Shown: positions 1 to 8,353, numbered from the stretch's first letter. The stretch is DNA of 64,000 bases from Selenomonadales bacterium (GCA_029975165.1 JARKPR010000003.1:142778-206777), one strand, 5' to 3'. The notes: generated from the sequence alone by a model not told the origin. Translations and numbers: made by a program.

Positions 1-1
1 G

Positions 2-1633
2 GCTTTCAACCAGGCCGGACGGGATGCTTCGATGATCGGCATCGCGGGGTTCAAAAACATTATTTACGAGTGTGAAAGCCTATACGACTTCTTGGGCACC
101 CATCTCCGCCAGGTTACCATCCTTGACGATTGCGACGATGCGGGCATGAAGCAGGCGATGGAGGAGGGAATCCAGGTTCTCGTCGGCGACGCGCTGGCCA
201 TGAGGTTCGCCAATTCGGTCGGCATGTCGTGCTTCCTGATCGAGTCGGGAAAAGCCTCCATATACAAGGCAATCAGGGAAGCCGAAGCGGTCGTCAAGAT
301 ACGCAGAAAAGAACAGGCGCGCACGGAAATGCTCCGGACGATAATCGATTCTTCGACCGACGGGATAATAGCCATTGACGATACCGCCCGCATTACGCTT
401 TTTAACAAGACGGCGGAGACTTTGTTCGGTTTCAGTCAAAACCAGGTTGCAGGTTGTCCGGTTGCCGAAGTCATACCCAATACGCGGCTGCCCCATGTTT
501 TGCGCACCGGCAGGCCGGAAATCGGCGAGGTCCAGTTGGTCGGCAAACGGCAGATCGCCACGAAGCGCATCCCGATCAAGACAGGCGATCAGGTCAGCGG
601 CGTCGTGGCGACTTTCCAGGAGGTATCGCAGCTCCAGAAGTTCGAGCAGTCCATCCGGCAAAAGATGTATGACAAGGGCTTGACGGCCAAATTCCATCTG
701 AATCAGATAATCGGCGAATCTCCCGCCCTGCGGAAAGCGAAGGATCTCGCCCGCACGTATGCGGTGGCCGATTCGACGGTGATGATTACCGGGGAGACCG
801 GTACCGGCAAGGAGCTTTTCGCCCAGGGAATCCATAATCTCAGCGCCCGTTGCGATGCGCCCTTTGTCGCCGTGAATTGCGCTGCGTTGCCGGAGAATCT
901 GCTGGAAAGCGAGCTGTTCGGTTATGAGGAGGGCGCATTTTCCGGGGCCAAAAAAGGCGGGAAGATGGGGTTGGTCGAACTCGCGCACCGCGGAACGCTG
1001 TTTCTCGACGAGATCGGGGAAATGCCGCTGTCGCTGCAGTCCCGCATTCTCAGGATAATCCAGGAGAAGGAGGTTATGCGGCTTGGCGGCGATAGGATTA
1101 CGCCGGTCAATGTCCGCGTCCTGGTTGCCACTAACCAGGACTTGACCGAGCTTGTCGCCACGAAAAAGTTCCGCGAGGATTTGTATTACCGGCTCAATGT
1201 CCTGCCGCTGCATTTGCCGCCTTTGCGGGAGCGCCTTGACGATATAAGGCTGCTGGTGGAGCATTTCATCCGGAAATTCGCCTCGCGGCGGCCGGTCATA
1301 AAGACTATTTCCCCGGAAGGGTTGCAGCTGCTGAAGGAGTATCCCTGGTTCGGCAACGTGAGAGAGTTGGCCAATGTGGTGGAAAGGCTGGTGCTGTTGT
1401 CGCCGAGTCCGGCGATTGAAAGGCGCCACGTGGAGGAGGTTTTGAATGTTTCCAAGACGGCCGGCGTTTCAGCACAAACGTCTGCTGATATGTGGGCTTT
1501 GGTCGATGATTTCCGCCGGGCCGGGATGGGGGCGCGAAAAATCGCCAAACGGCTGGGGCAGAAAGGTTTTAATGTTAAGTATTATCAGGTTGCTTATCAT
1601 CTCGATAAGGCCAAGGCAAATGCAAGTAATTAA
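2..1633 (+). CDS. PrpR-type sigma-54-dependent transcriptional activator (5' end cut by window)
   Basis: Enhancer-binding activator of sigma-54 RNA polymerase. The frame is open to the left edge, so the N-terminus lies outside; the first ATG is at 32. Residues from that ATG: the end of a PrpR_N ligand-sensing domain (about 1-85), a PAS domain (about 100-200), an AAA+ domain (about 222-445) with Walker A GETGTGKE, sigma-54 contact loop GAFSGA (the usual GAFTGA with T to S) and Walker B LFLDEIGE, then a C-terminal helix-turn-helix (about 490-520, MGARKIAKRLG). It is convergent with the sugar-acid operon that carries a sigma-54 promoter, so that operon is its likely target. The ligand is unknown. 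PrpR itself senses 2-methylcitrate, but the neighbours here suggest a sugar acid or its metabolite. Confidence 0.92.
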   Translation, partial: AFNQAGRDASMIGIAGFKNIIYECESLYDFLGTHLRQVTILDDCDDAGMKQAMEEGIQVLVGDALAMRFANSVGMSCFLIESGKASIYKAIREAEAVVKIRRKEQARTEMLRTIIDSSTDGIIAIDDTARITLFNKTAETLFGFSQNQVAGCPVAEVIPNTRLPHVLRTGRPEIGEVQLVGKRQIATKRIPIKTGDQVSGVVATFQEVSQLQKFEQSIRQKMYDKGLTAKFHLNQIIGESPALRKAKDLARTYAVADSTVMITGETGTGKELFAQGIHNLSARCDAPFVAVNCAALPENLLESELFGYEEGAFSGAKKGGKMGLVELAHRGTLFLDEIGEMPLSLQSRILRIIQEKEVMRLGGDRITPVNVRVLVATNQDLTELVATKKFREDLYYRLNVLPLHLPPLRERLDDIRLLVEHFIRKFASRRPVIKTISPEGLQLLKEYPWFGNVRELANVVERLVLLSPSPAIERRHVEEVLNVSKTAGVSAQTSADMWALVDDFRRAGMGARKIAKRLGQKGFNVKYYQVAYHLDKAKANASN

Positions 1634-1636
1634 GGA

Positions 1637-1676
1637 CAAAACCCGCTTTCGCGCCGTCAGGCGAAAGCGGGTTTTG
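1637..1676. terminator. Bidirectional terminator between the activator and the kinase gene
   Basis: Perfect 16-bp stem (1637-1652 with 1661-1676) with an 8-nt loop. The outer stem has A4 on one side and T4 on the other, so it can serve both convergent genes. Confidence 0.85.
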
Positions 1677-1694
1677 CGTATGTGGCCGCCGGTG

Positions 1695-2969
1695 CTATTG
1701 CTGCAGCGCTTCGAGAGCCTTGACAAGCACGTCGTCGCTGCCGAAGGCGCCGGCTTTGGTGACAACCTTGAGGCCTTCCCGGCGCCCGCCCTGCAGTTCG
1801 CCCACCGGGACGCCCGGCGCTACTTCGCGGGTCACTTTGAGTCCGGTGGCCCCGAGGGCGGCGCACACGGCCACGGCGATATCGCCACCGGTGAGCACCA
1901 GGCCGCCGAGGGAGAGGTTCTCGGCCAGCAGGCGGCCGATTTCGCCGAGGCTGTCGGCGATGAGGGTGCCGGCCTGCTGGCCGTCGAGGCCGAGAGCCTG
2001 GGCCTCGCTGCGGGTGGCCGCGACGATGTCGTCGCTGTAGCCGGAGGCGAGTACGGCGTTTTTGCCGTCCTGTACGGCGGCGGCAGCCGCCGCGTAGCAG
2101 CGGTCGATCTCGGCTTGCCGCCTGGCGGCGGTAAGCAGGGCGGCCGGGGTGACCATTATGTAGGCGATGTCGGCACGTTCGCTGAGCTTGGCCACCTGGC
2201 TGCGGGTGACGTTGGATACGCTGCCGGCGATGACTACGACCGGTTCGCGGCGCCGGCCGCGGCCGCTAAGGCCTGAAGCGGCCGGCAGGTATTCGGCCAG
2301 ACCGGCCGACCCGACCCACAGGGCGGCCAGGCCGCTGGCGACGATGGCGGCGGCCAGGTTTCTGAGCTGCTCGTCCTGCCAGGCGTCGCAGACGACCACC
2401 CCCGCCCCTTCCCCGGCGAGCCGCACCAGTTCGGCGGCGATGGCCGCCTCGCCGGCCAGCATGGTTTTCAGGGCGATGCTGGCGACTTTTCGCTTGGTCT
2501 GGCCGGCCAGCAGGGCGGGTACGGAGGATTCCCTGACAGGCATCTTGGGGTCGCGGGCGATTTCGCTGGCCTCGACGGGCACGCCGTTGAGGAGGTGCAG
2601 CCCACCGACGGTAACGCGGCCGTTCTTGGGGAAGGCGGGGGCGACGACGGCCAGTTTGAGGCCGCATTCGTCCATGATGGCGTCGATCTCCGGCCCGAGG
2701 TTGCCGCGGAGGGTGGAGTCGACCTTTTTGTAGACGGTGCCGATGCCGCCGTCCCTGACGAGCCGCGCGGCCTCGGCGGCCTTGGCGCGCGCTTCCCCGG
2801 CCGGCAGGGCGCGGCTGTTGGTGTCGATGACAACGACGTCGGCGGACAGGGCGGCGGCGAAGTTTTTCGCTCCCAGCAGCACGACGGTCTCCAGCCCCTG
2901 TTTGGCGAACTGGACGCCGGTGTCGTTGGCGCCGGTAAGGTCGTCGGCGATTACGGCGATTCTTTTCAT
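1695..2969 (-). CDS. DUF1537 four-carbon acid sugar kinase family protein
   Basis: Member of the OtnK/DtnK/YgbK kinase family, which phosphorylates sugar acids such as threonate or erythronate with ATP in the cytoplasm. The N-terminus MKRIAVIADDLTGANDTGVQ is the family signature; VYKKVDSTLRGNLGPEIDA (about residue 83) and a glycine-rich nucleotide site near the C-terminus (LVLTGGDIA) follow. I chose the ATG at 2969, seven bases after AGAGGTG; the GTG at 2978 overlaps that site. It is 424 aa, normal for the family. It is the last gene of the operon with the two UxaA-type dehydratase subunits, so it probably acts on the same sugar-acid route. The exact substrate cannot be read from sequence. 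Confidence 0.88.
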   Translation of the reverse strand: MKRIAVIADDLTGANDTGVQFAKQGLETVVLLGAKNFAAALSADVVVIDTNSRALPAGEARAKAAEAARLVRDGGIGTVYKKVDSTLRGNLGPEIDAIMDECGLKLAVVAPAFPKNGRVTVGGLHLLNGVPVEASEIARDPKMPVRESSVPALLAGQTKRKVASIALKTMLAGEAAIAAELVRLAGEGAGVVVCDAWQDEQLRNLAAAIVASGLAALWVGSAGLAEYLPAASGLSGRGRRREPVVVIAGSVSNVTRSQVAKLSERADIAYIMVTPAALLTAARRQAEIDRCYAAAAAAVQDGKNAVLASGYSDDIVAATRSEAQALGLDGQQAGTLIADSLGEIGRLLAENLSLGGLVLTGGDIAVAVCAALGATGLKVTREVAPGVPVGELQGGRREGLKVVTKAGAFGSDDVLVKALEALQQ

Positions 2970-2991
2970 GCTGGTCACCTCTGTAAGCGCT

Positions 2992-3273
2992 TTATTTATC
3001 GCCGCGGCCGCGGCAGCTTTCCAGGTTGTGGACGTGAACGTGCTCGCCGGGCAGAATGTCCCGGGTGGCGAGGCCGATGGTTTCGCCGTATTTTTTCACC
3101 GCTTCGCCTTGTTTGATGGCCCGGAGGGCGAATTTGTGGCCGAAGGGGATTTTGTCGACCACGGTTATGGTTGTTTTGCCGTCGCCGCTTTGGACGGCAA
3201 CGGCCGTACCGGATTCCACCGTTTCGACGACCGTGCAGACGTTGTCGGCCGGTTTCATGACAATCGCTTTCAT
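2992..3273 (-). CDS. UxaA-type dehydratase small subunit (SAF domain)
   Basis: A 93-aa protein equal to the N-terminal SAF domain of altronate/galactarate dehydratases, here a separate polypeptide. It begins MKAIVMKPADNVCTVVE and contains the substrate-domain segment IPFGHKFALRAIKQGEAVKKYGE-like, split around residues 45-70. The ATG at 3273 follows GAGGAAGGGG, which lies in the end of the upstream gene. A longer frame upstream overlaps that gene and is not credible. It should pair with the large subunit encoded immediately upstream to form an iron-dependent sugar-acid dehydratase in the cytoplasm. Confidence 0.88.
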   Translation of the reverse strand: MKAIVMKPADNVCTVVETVESGTAVAVQSGDGKTTITVVDKIPFGHKFALRAIKQGEAVKKYGETIGLATRDILPGEHVHVHNLESCRGRGDK

Positions 3274-3289
3274 GTTATCTTCCCCTTCC

Positions 3290-4453
3290 TCACATTGTGG
3301 GCCCGATGCGGTTGATGGCGAAGTCGTTGAAGCCGAGGGTTTCGGCTTTGGCGAGCTTCCCGGAGGCGACTGCGAGCATGTCGGCGAAAATGCGCCGCCC
3401 CACATCGGCGACCGTCTCTTCGCCGGTAACGACCGTGCCGGCGTCGAGGTCGATGTTGTCGTTCATTTTATGGAAGAGGGGGGTCGTGGTCGCGACCTTG
3501 ATGGTGGGGGCGATGGGAGAACCGCAACACGTGCCCCGCCCGGTGGTGAAGACGACGAGATGGCAGCCGCCGGCGACCATGCCGGTGATCTGTTCGATAT
3601 CCTGGCCGGGGGTGTCCATCCAGACCAGGCCTTTCTTGGTTATCGGCGCTGCGTATTCGATGACGTCCTGAAGAGGCTTGGAGCCGGCTTTGTAGATGCA
3701 GCCGAGGGATTTTTCTTCGATGGATGACAGGCCGCCTTCGATGTTGCCGGGGGTGGGCTGGCCGCCGCGCATGTCGACGCCCATGCCGGTAGCGAGGGCT
3801 TCGCAGCGGTCGATTACTTCGTAGCAGCGTTTGGCGACCTTGTCGTCAACTGCGCGGGCGGCGACGAGGTGTTCGGCGCCGATGATCTCGGTAGTCTCGG
3901 CGAGGATGACGGTGCCGCCGGCATCGATGAGCATGTCGCTGGCCACGCCGAGGGCGGGATTGGCGGATATGCCTGAGCAGGCGTCGGAACCGCCGCATTC
4001 GGTGCCGAGGATAAGTTCGCCGGCGTCGATGGGCTCGCGAGCGAGGCCCGAGGCTTCGCCAACCATGGCCCGGGCGGCGGTGACGCCGGCGGCGGTGGCT
4101 TTGACCGACCCGCCTTCGTCCTGAATTATGACCAGGTGGACCGGTTTGTACGGGCATTGTTTGCGGATGGCGGCGGCGATATCCTGGGCGCGGATGGTTT
4201 CGCAGCCGAGACCGACGACGATCACGCCGTAGACGTTGGGGTGGGTGCCGTGGGCGACGAGGACATGGGCGGTGAGGTCGGCGTCGGCGCCCAGCTGGGT
4301 ACAGCCATGCTGGTGCTCGACCCAGACGGTGCCGGATACTTGCTGGGAAATGCCGCGGGCGACGCGGTTGGCGCAAACTACCGAGGGGATGACGAGCACG
4401 TGGTTCCGAATGCCCACCGTCCCGTCCGGACGCCGGTAACCTTGGAATTTCAT
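3290..4453 (-). CDS. UxaA family sugar-acid dehydratase large subunit
   Basis: Large (C-terminal type) component of the altronate/galactarate dehydratase family, 387 aa. It opens with FQGYRRPDGTVGIRNHVLVI, typical of the family. Conserved cysteines sit in HGCTQ, GLGCE, TECGGSDACSG and RGTCCGSP, consistent with metal binding. The start ATG at 4453 is six bases after GAGGTGA; a TTG six bases upstream overlaps less well. First gene of the operon uxaA-large / SAF / DUF1537 kinase, read from a sigma-54 promoter at 4514-4529. It probably removes water from a C4-C6 sugar acid. Which one (altronate, galactarate or another) is open. Confidence 0.9.
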   Translation of the reverse strand: MKFQGYRRPDGTVGIRNHVLVIPSVVCANRVARGISQQVSGTVWVEHQHGCTQLGADADLTAHVLVAHGTHPNVYGVIVVGLGCETIRAQDIAAAIRKQCPYKPVHLVIIQDEGGSVKATAAGVTAARAMVGEASGLAREPIDAGELILGTECGGSDACSGISANPALGVASDMLIDAGGTVILAETTEIIGAEHLVAARAVDDKVAKRCYEVIDRCEALATGMGVDMRGGQPTPGNIEGGLSSIEEKSLGCIYKAGSKPLQDVIEYAAPITKKGLVWMDTPGQDIEQITGMVAGGCHLVVFTTGRGTCCGSPIAPTIKVATTTPLFHKMNDNIDLDAGTVVTGEETVADVGRRIFADMLAVASGKLAKAETLGFNDFAINRIGPTM

Positions 4454-4513
4454 TGGCAATCACCTCGTATTGATAAAATTGGGTAACTATTGTCCTGGGC
4501 AACAATCATAATA

Positions 4514-4529
4514 TGCAAAAAACATGCCA
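4514..4529 (-). promoter_or_regulatory. Sigma-54 (-24/-12) promoter of the sugar-acid operon
   Basis: On the minus strand the bases read TGGCATGTTTTTTGCA. GG and GC are separated by the 10 bases that sigma-54 needs, and the match to TGGCAC-N5-TTGCA is one base short of perfect. The start of transcription would fall near 4503, leaving a leader of about 50 nt before the ATG at 4453. The adjacent PrpR-type activator fits. Confidence 0.8.
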
Positions 4530-4560
4530 GGTCCTCAGGTAATGCGCGGCTGAAGTTTTG

Positions 4561-4587
4561 AGTAAGGTCATATAGTCGTTTCTTACT
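4561..4587. promoter_or_regulatory. Candidate upstream activator site
   Basis: A 6-bp inverted repeat, AGTAAG (4561-4566) and CTTACT (4582-4587) with 15 bases between, lies about 35-60 bp upstream of the -24 element. This is a plausible enhancer site for the activator, but one copy of a 6-bp repeat is weak evidence. The rest of the 395-bp gene-free stretch (4454-4848) is AT-rich, with no convincing ORF. Confidence 0.3.
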
Positions 4588-4848
4588 GAATTACTTTAAG
4601 TTTGTTCGAATAATGTATTCCCATAACGAATAGCGAAATCCTGCAAGTTTAAGATCATTATTGCGCCTTTCATGGCGGGTTGCCAGCGCGCGGTATGTTG
4701 CGTTGAAAACATAATTTGCACTGGAAAGAATCTGGTCTCAATGGTAAAATTATGTTATATATTGTCAAATATATACTTTATATGACATGTTTTGCTAATA
4801 TATACTTCCAAAAGAAACAATGGAAACGACGGAACGGGGTAACGAAAA

Positions 4849-5832
4849 ATGATGGGTGTCGGTATTATCGGCTTGGGCCATTATGCCCCGGAAAAAAGGC
4901 TGACAAACGCAGACCTGGAAAAGACCCTGGGCCTGACGGCCGAAAGCATTTTGCAGCGTTCCGGCATAAACCAGCGCCATATCGCCAGCCCGGAGGAGGC
5001 TACCTCAGACCTGGCCTCACGGGCCGCCAGGCTTGCTCTGGCGGATGCCAGGGTCGACCCGGAGGAAATAGATCTGATTATTGTCGCTACCACCACTCCC
5101 GATTGCTATGGCCCCCCTACTGCCGCGGCGGTGCAGGCGCAGCTTCAGGCGAAGAGAGCCGCGGCCTGCGATTTGTCGGCGGCCTGTTCCGGGTTTGTCT
5201 ACAGTTTTGTGCTTGGCTGCCAATTGATTAAGTCGGGGCTATATCGCAAGGTGCTTGTAATCGGCGGCGAAGTACTGTCCAGGATAACCGACTGGACGGA
5301 CCCCGACACCGCCATTCTGTTCGGCGACGGCGCCGGAGCCGCAGTGTTGGGCGAAGTGCCGGCAGGCTACGGCCTTTTGGGTTCCGATCTCGGGGTGGAC
5401 GGTTCCGGGTTCGATGCCCTCAAGGTGCCGGCCGGCGGCGGCCGGCGGCCGGCGTCGGCGGAAACGGTGGCTAAGCGGCTTCATTATGTGTCGATGGATG
5501 GCTACCGGGTATTCATGTTCGCTATGCGGGTTTTGGGCGACTCGATTCGGCGTTCGCTGACCGCGGCGGGGTTCGGGTCCGACGATATAGACCTGCTGGT
5601 GCCGCATCAGGCCAATCTCCGCATTATCGAGGCGGCGGCCAGAAGGGTGGATTTGCCGCTTGAAAAGACGTTTGTCAATATTGACCGTTATGGCAATACT
5701 TCGGCAGCCTCCGTCCCGATCGCGCTAAGCGAAGCAAAGGCCGCCGGCCGTATACGGCGGGGCAACCGCGTAGTCCTGGTCGGCTTCGGCGCCGGATTGA
5801 CCTGGGCTTCCTGTGTGCTGAGATGGTATTGA
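4849..5832 (+). CDS. FabH-like 3-oxoacyl-ACP synthase III (KAS III)
   Basis: Condenses an acyl-CoA starter with malonyl-ACP. It is 327 aa, normal for FabH. The Cys-His-Asn triad is intact: DLSAACSGF (Cys about 112), VPHQANLR (His about 253) and NIDRYGNTSAASVP (Asn about 283), with the C-terminal GAGLTWAS glycine loop. Two ATGs occur (4849, 4852) after a weak GGGGT site. It is not within a fab cluster. It heads a four-gene operon with two GNAT-like proteins and an ACP, and overlaps the next gene by 10 bases. It may prime a specialised acyl chain rather than bulk fatty acids; that is inference. Confidence 0.9.
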   Translation: MMGVGIIGLGHYAPEKRLTNADLEKTLGLTAESILQRSGINQRHIASPEEATSDLASRAARLALADARVDPEEIDLIIVATTTPDCYGPPTAAAVQAQLQAKRAAACDLSAACSGFVYSFVLGCQLIKSGLYRKVLVIGGEVLSRITDWTDPDTAILFGDGAGAAVLGEVPAGYGLLGSDLGVDGSGFDALKVPAGGGRRPASAETVAKRLHYVSMDGYRVFMFAMRVLGDSIRRSLTAAGFGSDDIDLLVPHQANLRIIEAAARRVDLPLEKTFVNIDRYGNTSAASVPIALSEAKAAGRIRRGNRVVLVGFGAGLTWASCVLRWY

Positions 5833-6842
5833 CGAGCGGGGACGACAAGGCGTATGAGATAATGCCGCTTACCGCCGAGGACGCCGGTCTTGTGGGCGGC
5901 GTGTTCCGTGCGGCGTACGGTGACGGCTATCCGTATACGGAGGTGTATCAGCCGGAAAAGTTGCGGTCGGAGCTCCGGGAGGGGCGGCTGATTGCCTTCC
6001 TGGCCGTCGATCCTGCCGGACGTCCGGTCGGTTATTTCGCTCAGGCCAAGACGGCGCCCAATCCCCGGCTATGGGAGGAAAAGGGGCTGGCCGTGGCCCC
6101 GGAATATGGGCATACCCAATTGGCCCTGGCCTTGGTCAGCCGCGTTCGGGGTTCAATATTGCCGGCTCACGACGGTATTTTCAGCACAGCGGTGTGTCAT
6201 CACTATTTTTCTCAGGTGGTATGCGCCAAGGGCGGCCGCAGCGATTGCGCACTGGGGCTGGATCAGCTTGAGGGCAATGTCTTCCGGGAACGGGCAGCCG
6301 CAGCCGGGCGGGTGGCTCTCCTGCTGAACTTTTCCGAGCACTCTGCCCCGCCGGCCCCGGTATATTTGCCGCCGGAATACGCCGTTATCCTGCGGCGGCT
6401 GGCTAAGCCCCTGCGACCGCGGGTTTTCCGGCCGGCGGACGCGCCGCTGCCGGTCAGCGGGCTTACCGTGCGGGTGGATAGCTATTACGAGTCGGCCCGC
6501 ACTTGGACAGTTTCGGTACGGAAGGTTGGCGCGGACTGGCCGGCGGTGCTGGAGAAGCTTTTGCTGCAGGCAGCACGCCGAGGTGTAATCAGCTTGCAGG
6601 TAACAATCAACGCCGACAGGCCATCGCTGGGGGCCGCCATCGCGTTGATGCGGCGCAGGGGGTTCTTCTTCGGCGGATTGGCGCCGCGCTGGTTCGGGAC
6701 GGACGGGGTTATGCTGCAAAAGGTGTTAGGCAAAGATCCGGATTATGACGGTATCAGGCTTTATACGACGACAGCCCGCGAACTGCTTGCCTTCATCCGC
6801 GCCGACCGGGATGCCGCGAATCTGTTGGCGGCAGCTAAATAA
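5823..6842 (+). CDS. GNAT-like acyltransferase, paralogue 1 of the KAS/ACP operon
   Basis: A 339-aa protein with N-terminal features of the GNAT fold (ITAEDAGLV-type start, VDPAGRPVGYF strand, GLAVAPEYGHTQLALALV acyl-CoA loop region) and a second GNAT-like half near the C-terminus (MRRRGFFFGGLAPRWFGTD, about 277-295). A conserved block AVCHHYFSQVVCAKGG, followed by DCALGLDQL, carries Cys and His shared with its paralogue. The start overlaps fabH-like by 10 bases and has no strong ribosome site, so it is probably translationally coupled. No function is recognised. The ACP between the two paralogues suggests that the acyl donor could be acyl-ACP, as in N-acyl amino acid synthases of the FeeM type; this is inference only. 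Confidence 0.75.
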   Translation: MVLTSGDDKAYEIMPLTAEDAGLVGGVFRAAYGDGYPYTEVYQPEKLRSELREGRLIAFLAVDPAGRPVGYFAQAKTAPNPRLWEEKGLAVAPEYGHTQLALALVSRVRGSILPAHDGIFSTAVCHHYFSQVVCAKGGRSDCALGLDQLEGNVFRERAAAAGRVALLLNFSEHSAPPAPVYLPPEYAVILRRLAKPLRPRVFRPADAPLPVSGLTVRVDSYYESARTWTVSVRKVGADWPAVLEKLLLQAARRGVISLQVTINADRPSLGAAIALMRRRGFFFGGLAPRWFGTDGVMLQKVLGKDPDYDGIRLYTTTARELLAFIRADRDAANLLAAAK

Positions 6843-6860
6843 AAAGGAGGAATGAGTAGC

Positions 6861-7103
6861 ATGACAACATTGGAAAAAGTGGGCGAGATCATTCTGAAAT
6901 TCAAGAAGGGCAAGGTTGCCCCCGAGGCGCTGAAACCGGGCGCCCTCCTGACGAAGGATATCGGTCTGGATTCCCTGGATCTCACGGAGCTCTGGGTGCT
7001 CACCGAGGATGCTTTCAAGCTGAAGATTTCCCTGGAGGATGCAGGCAAAATGAAGACTCTGGGCGATGTCGCCGGGTATATCGACAAGCAGCTTTCGGCA
7101 TAG
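6861..7103 (+). CDS. Acyl carrier protein
   Basis: An 80-aa carrier protein with the phosphopantetheine site GLDSLDLTEL (Ser about 36) in the usual place at the start of helix II. The ATG at 6852 is only one base from AAGGAGG; the ATG at 6861 is 10 bases away and gives MTTLEKVGE, so I chose it. It is more basic at the N-terminus (LKFKKGKV) than housekeeping AcpP, and it sits between two GNAT-like genes. It therefore looks like a dedicated carrier that takes an acyl chain from the KAS III and hands it to one or both GNAT-like partners. Activation needs a phosphopantetheinyl transferase that is not in the window. Confidence 0.9.
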   Translation: MTTLEKVGEIILKFKKGKVAPEALKPGALLTKDIGLDSLDLTELWVLTEDAFKLKISLEDAGKMKTLGDVAGYIDKQLSA

Positions 7104-7125
7104 TTGCCCCGGGGAGGGTTTCGTC

Positions 7126-8139
7126 TTGGCTGACAACGCTTTTCGCATCGTGCCGGTTGACGATGCCAACGCCGCTTTTGTGGGCACGGTGTTCCGGTCC
7201 ATATACGGCGATGATTTCCCGGTGAAGGACGTGTACCAGCCGAATATCCTGGCGCGCGAGATCCGGGCGGGACGGGTGGCCGCTTCCCTGGCTTTCGACG
7301 AATCAGGCCGGCCGGCCGGCTATATTTCCTTATTCAAGAACGCTCCCAATCCCCGTCTGTGGGAAGGGGGCAATCTGGTCGTCGACCCCGCTTACAAGCA
7401 CCATACCGACTTGTCGGCCCAGCTATTCAGCCACTACTTCAATTCGTCGATCAACAGCAGCCTCGATGGCGACGGCATTTACGGCGAAGCAGTATGCCAT
7501 CACTACTTCACCCAGGTGGGCTGCGCCAAATCGGGTATGGTCGACTGCGCAATCGAGCTGGACCAACTGGACGGCGCCAGTTTCAAGGACGGTAAGACCG
7601 AAAGCGAGCGGGTGGCCTGTGTTCTCAACTTCCTGGAGATGACCGACCCGCCGGCGCCCGAATATCTGCCTCCCCAGTACGCCGATGTGTTGGGCGGCTT
7701 GGCTCAGCCGCTCCGCCCCCGCTCCTTCCTGACGGCCAAAACCCCGTTGCCCGCCAGCGGGATTACCGTGCGGGAGGATAAGTATCATGAATCAGCCCGC
7801 ACCTGGAAAACCGCTGTCCGCGAGGTGGGGGCCGACTGGCCGGCAGTGCTGGAGGAGCTGCTCGGGGAAGCGGCCCATCGTCGGGTCATCAGCCTGCAGG
7901 TAACGCTCAATACCTCCTGCCCCCACATCGGCGACGCTATAAATCTGATGCGCCGGCGGGGCTTCTTTCTCGGCGGACTGGCGCCGCGCTGGTTCGGGAC
8001 TGACGGTGTTCTGCTACAGAAGGTGCTGGGAAAAGAACCGGATTATGACGGCATAAGGCTGTATACCAAAACGGCCAGAGACCTGCTGGGCTATATCAAG
8101 GCCGACCGGGCCGAAGTGCTCCGGCTCGAAGGACGATGA
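7126..8139 (+). CDS. GNAT-like acyltransferase, paralogue 2 of the KAS/ACP operon
   Basis: A 337-aa paralogue of the product of 5823-6842. The two align along their length, with shared blocks FRSIYGD/FRAAYGD, APNPRLWE, AVCHHYF-QV-CAK, DPPAPEYLPPQYA and a near-identical C-terminal stretch from RRGFF to PDYDGIRLYT. The start is TTG 7126 (MADNAFRIVPV), eight bases after GGGGAGG; this matches the paralogue's N-terminus, while the upstream ATG at 7066 lies in the acp gene. Tandem duplication around the acp gene is the simplest origin. The function is unknown. The two copies may act on two substrates, or one may be regulatory. Confidence 0.75.
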   Translation: MADNAFRIVPVDDANAAFVGTVFRSIYGDDFPVKDVYQPNILAREIRAGRVAASLAFDESGRPAGYISLFKNAPNPRLWEGGNLVVDPAYKHHTDLSAQLFSHYFNSSINSSLDGDGIYGEAVCHHYFTQVGCAKSGMVDCAIELDQLDGASFKDGKTESERVACVLNFLEMTDPPAPEYLPPQYADVLGGLAQPLRPRSFLTAKTPLPASGITVREDKYHESARTWKTAVREVGADWPAVLEELLGEAAHRRVISLQVTLNTSCPHIGDAINLMRRRGFFLGGLAPRWFGTDGVLLQKVLGKEPDYDGIRLYTKTARDLLGYIKADRAEVLRLEGR

Positions 8140-8156
8140 CGGGAGTCAGAAGGATA

Positions 8157-8196
8157 AGCCTCAACCCTGGATTTTTTCGCAGGGTTGAGGCTTTTT
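8157..8196 (+). terminator. Terminator of the KAS/ACP/GNAT operon
   Basis: Perfect 13-bp stem (8157-8169 with 8180-8192) followed by five T. It closes the four-gene operon. Confidence 0.9.
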
Positions 8197-8273
8197 CGCC
8201 GTTGCCAGCGATACGGTTCTACGTATCATCATCGGGTATAACGGCGAATTTTGCTCTTCAGCGGGAAACTCTT

Positions 8274-8302
8274 TTGACGTACGGTTGGATTTGTGTTATT
8301 CT
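8274..8302 (+). promoter_or_regulatory. Sigma-70-type promoter of the ABC-F gene
   Basis: TTGACG (8274-8279), a 17-bp spacer and TATTCT (8297-8302). Transcription would begin near 8309, a few bases before the leader hairpin. Confidence 0.6.
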
Positions 8303-8322
8303 TAATTAGTATGCCGAATAAT

Positions 8323-8353
8323 AAGCCGCCGCTGTCGGACGGCTTTGTTTTTT
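8323..8353 (+). terminator. Leader terminator (attenuator) before the ABC-F gene
   Basis: Stem AAGCCG (8323-8328) with CGGCTT (8340-8345), extended inside by CCG/CGG, followed by TGTTTTTTT. It lies between the promoter at 8274-8302 and the start codon at 8396, so it is placed to terminate the transcript early. Attenuators of this layout are known for ABC-F resistance and translation factors. Confidence 0.6.
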
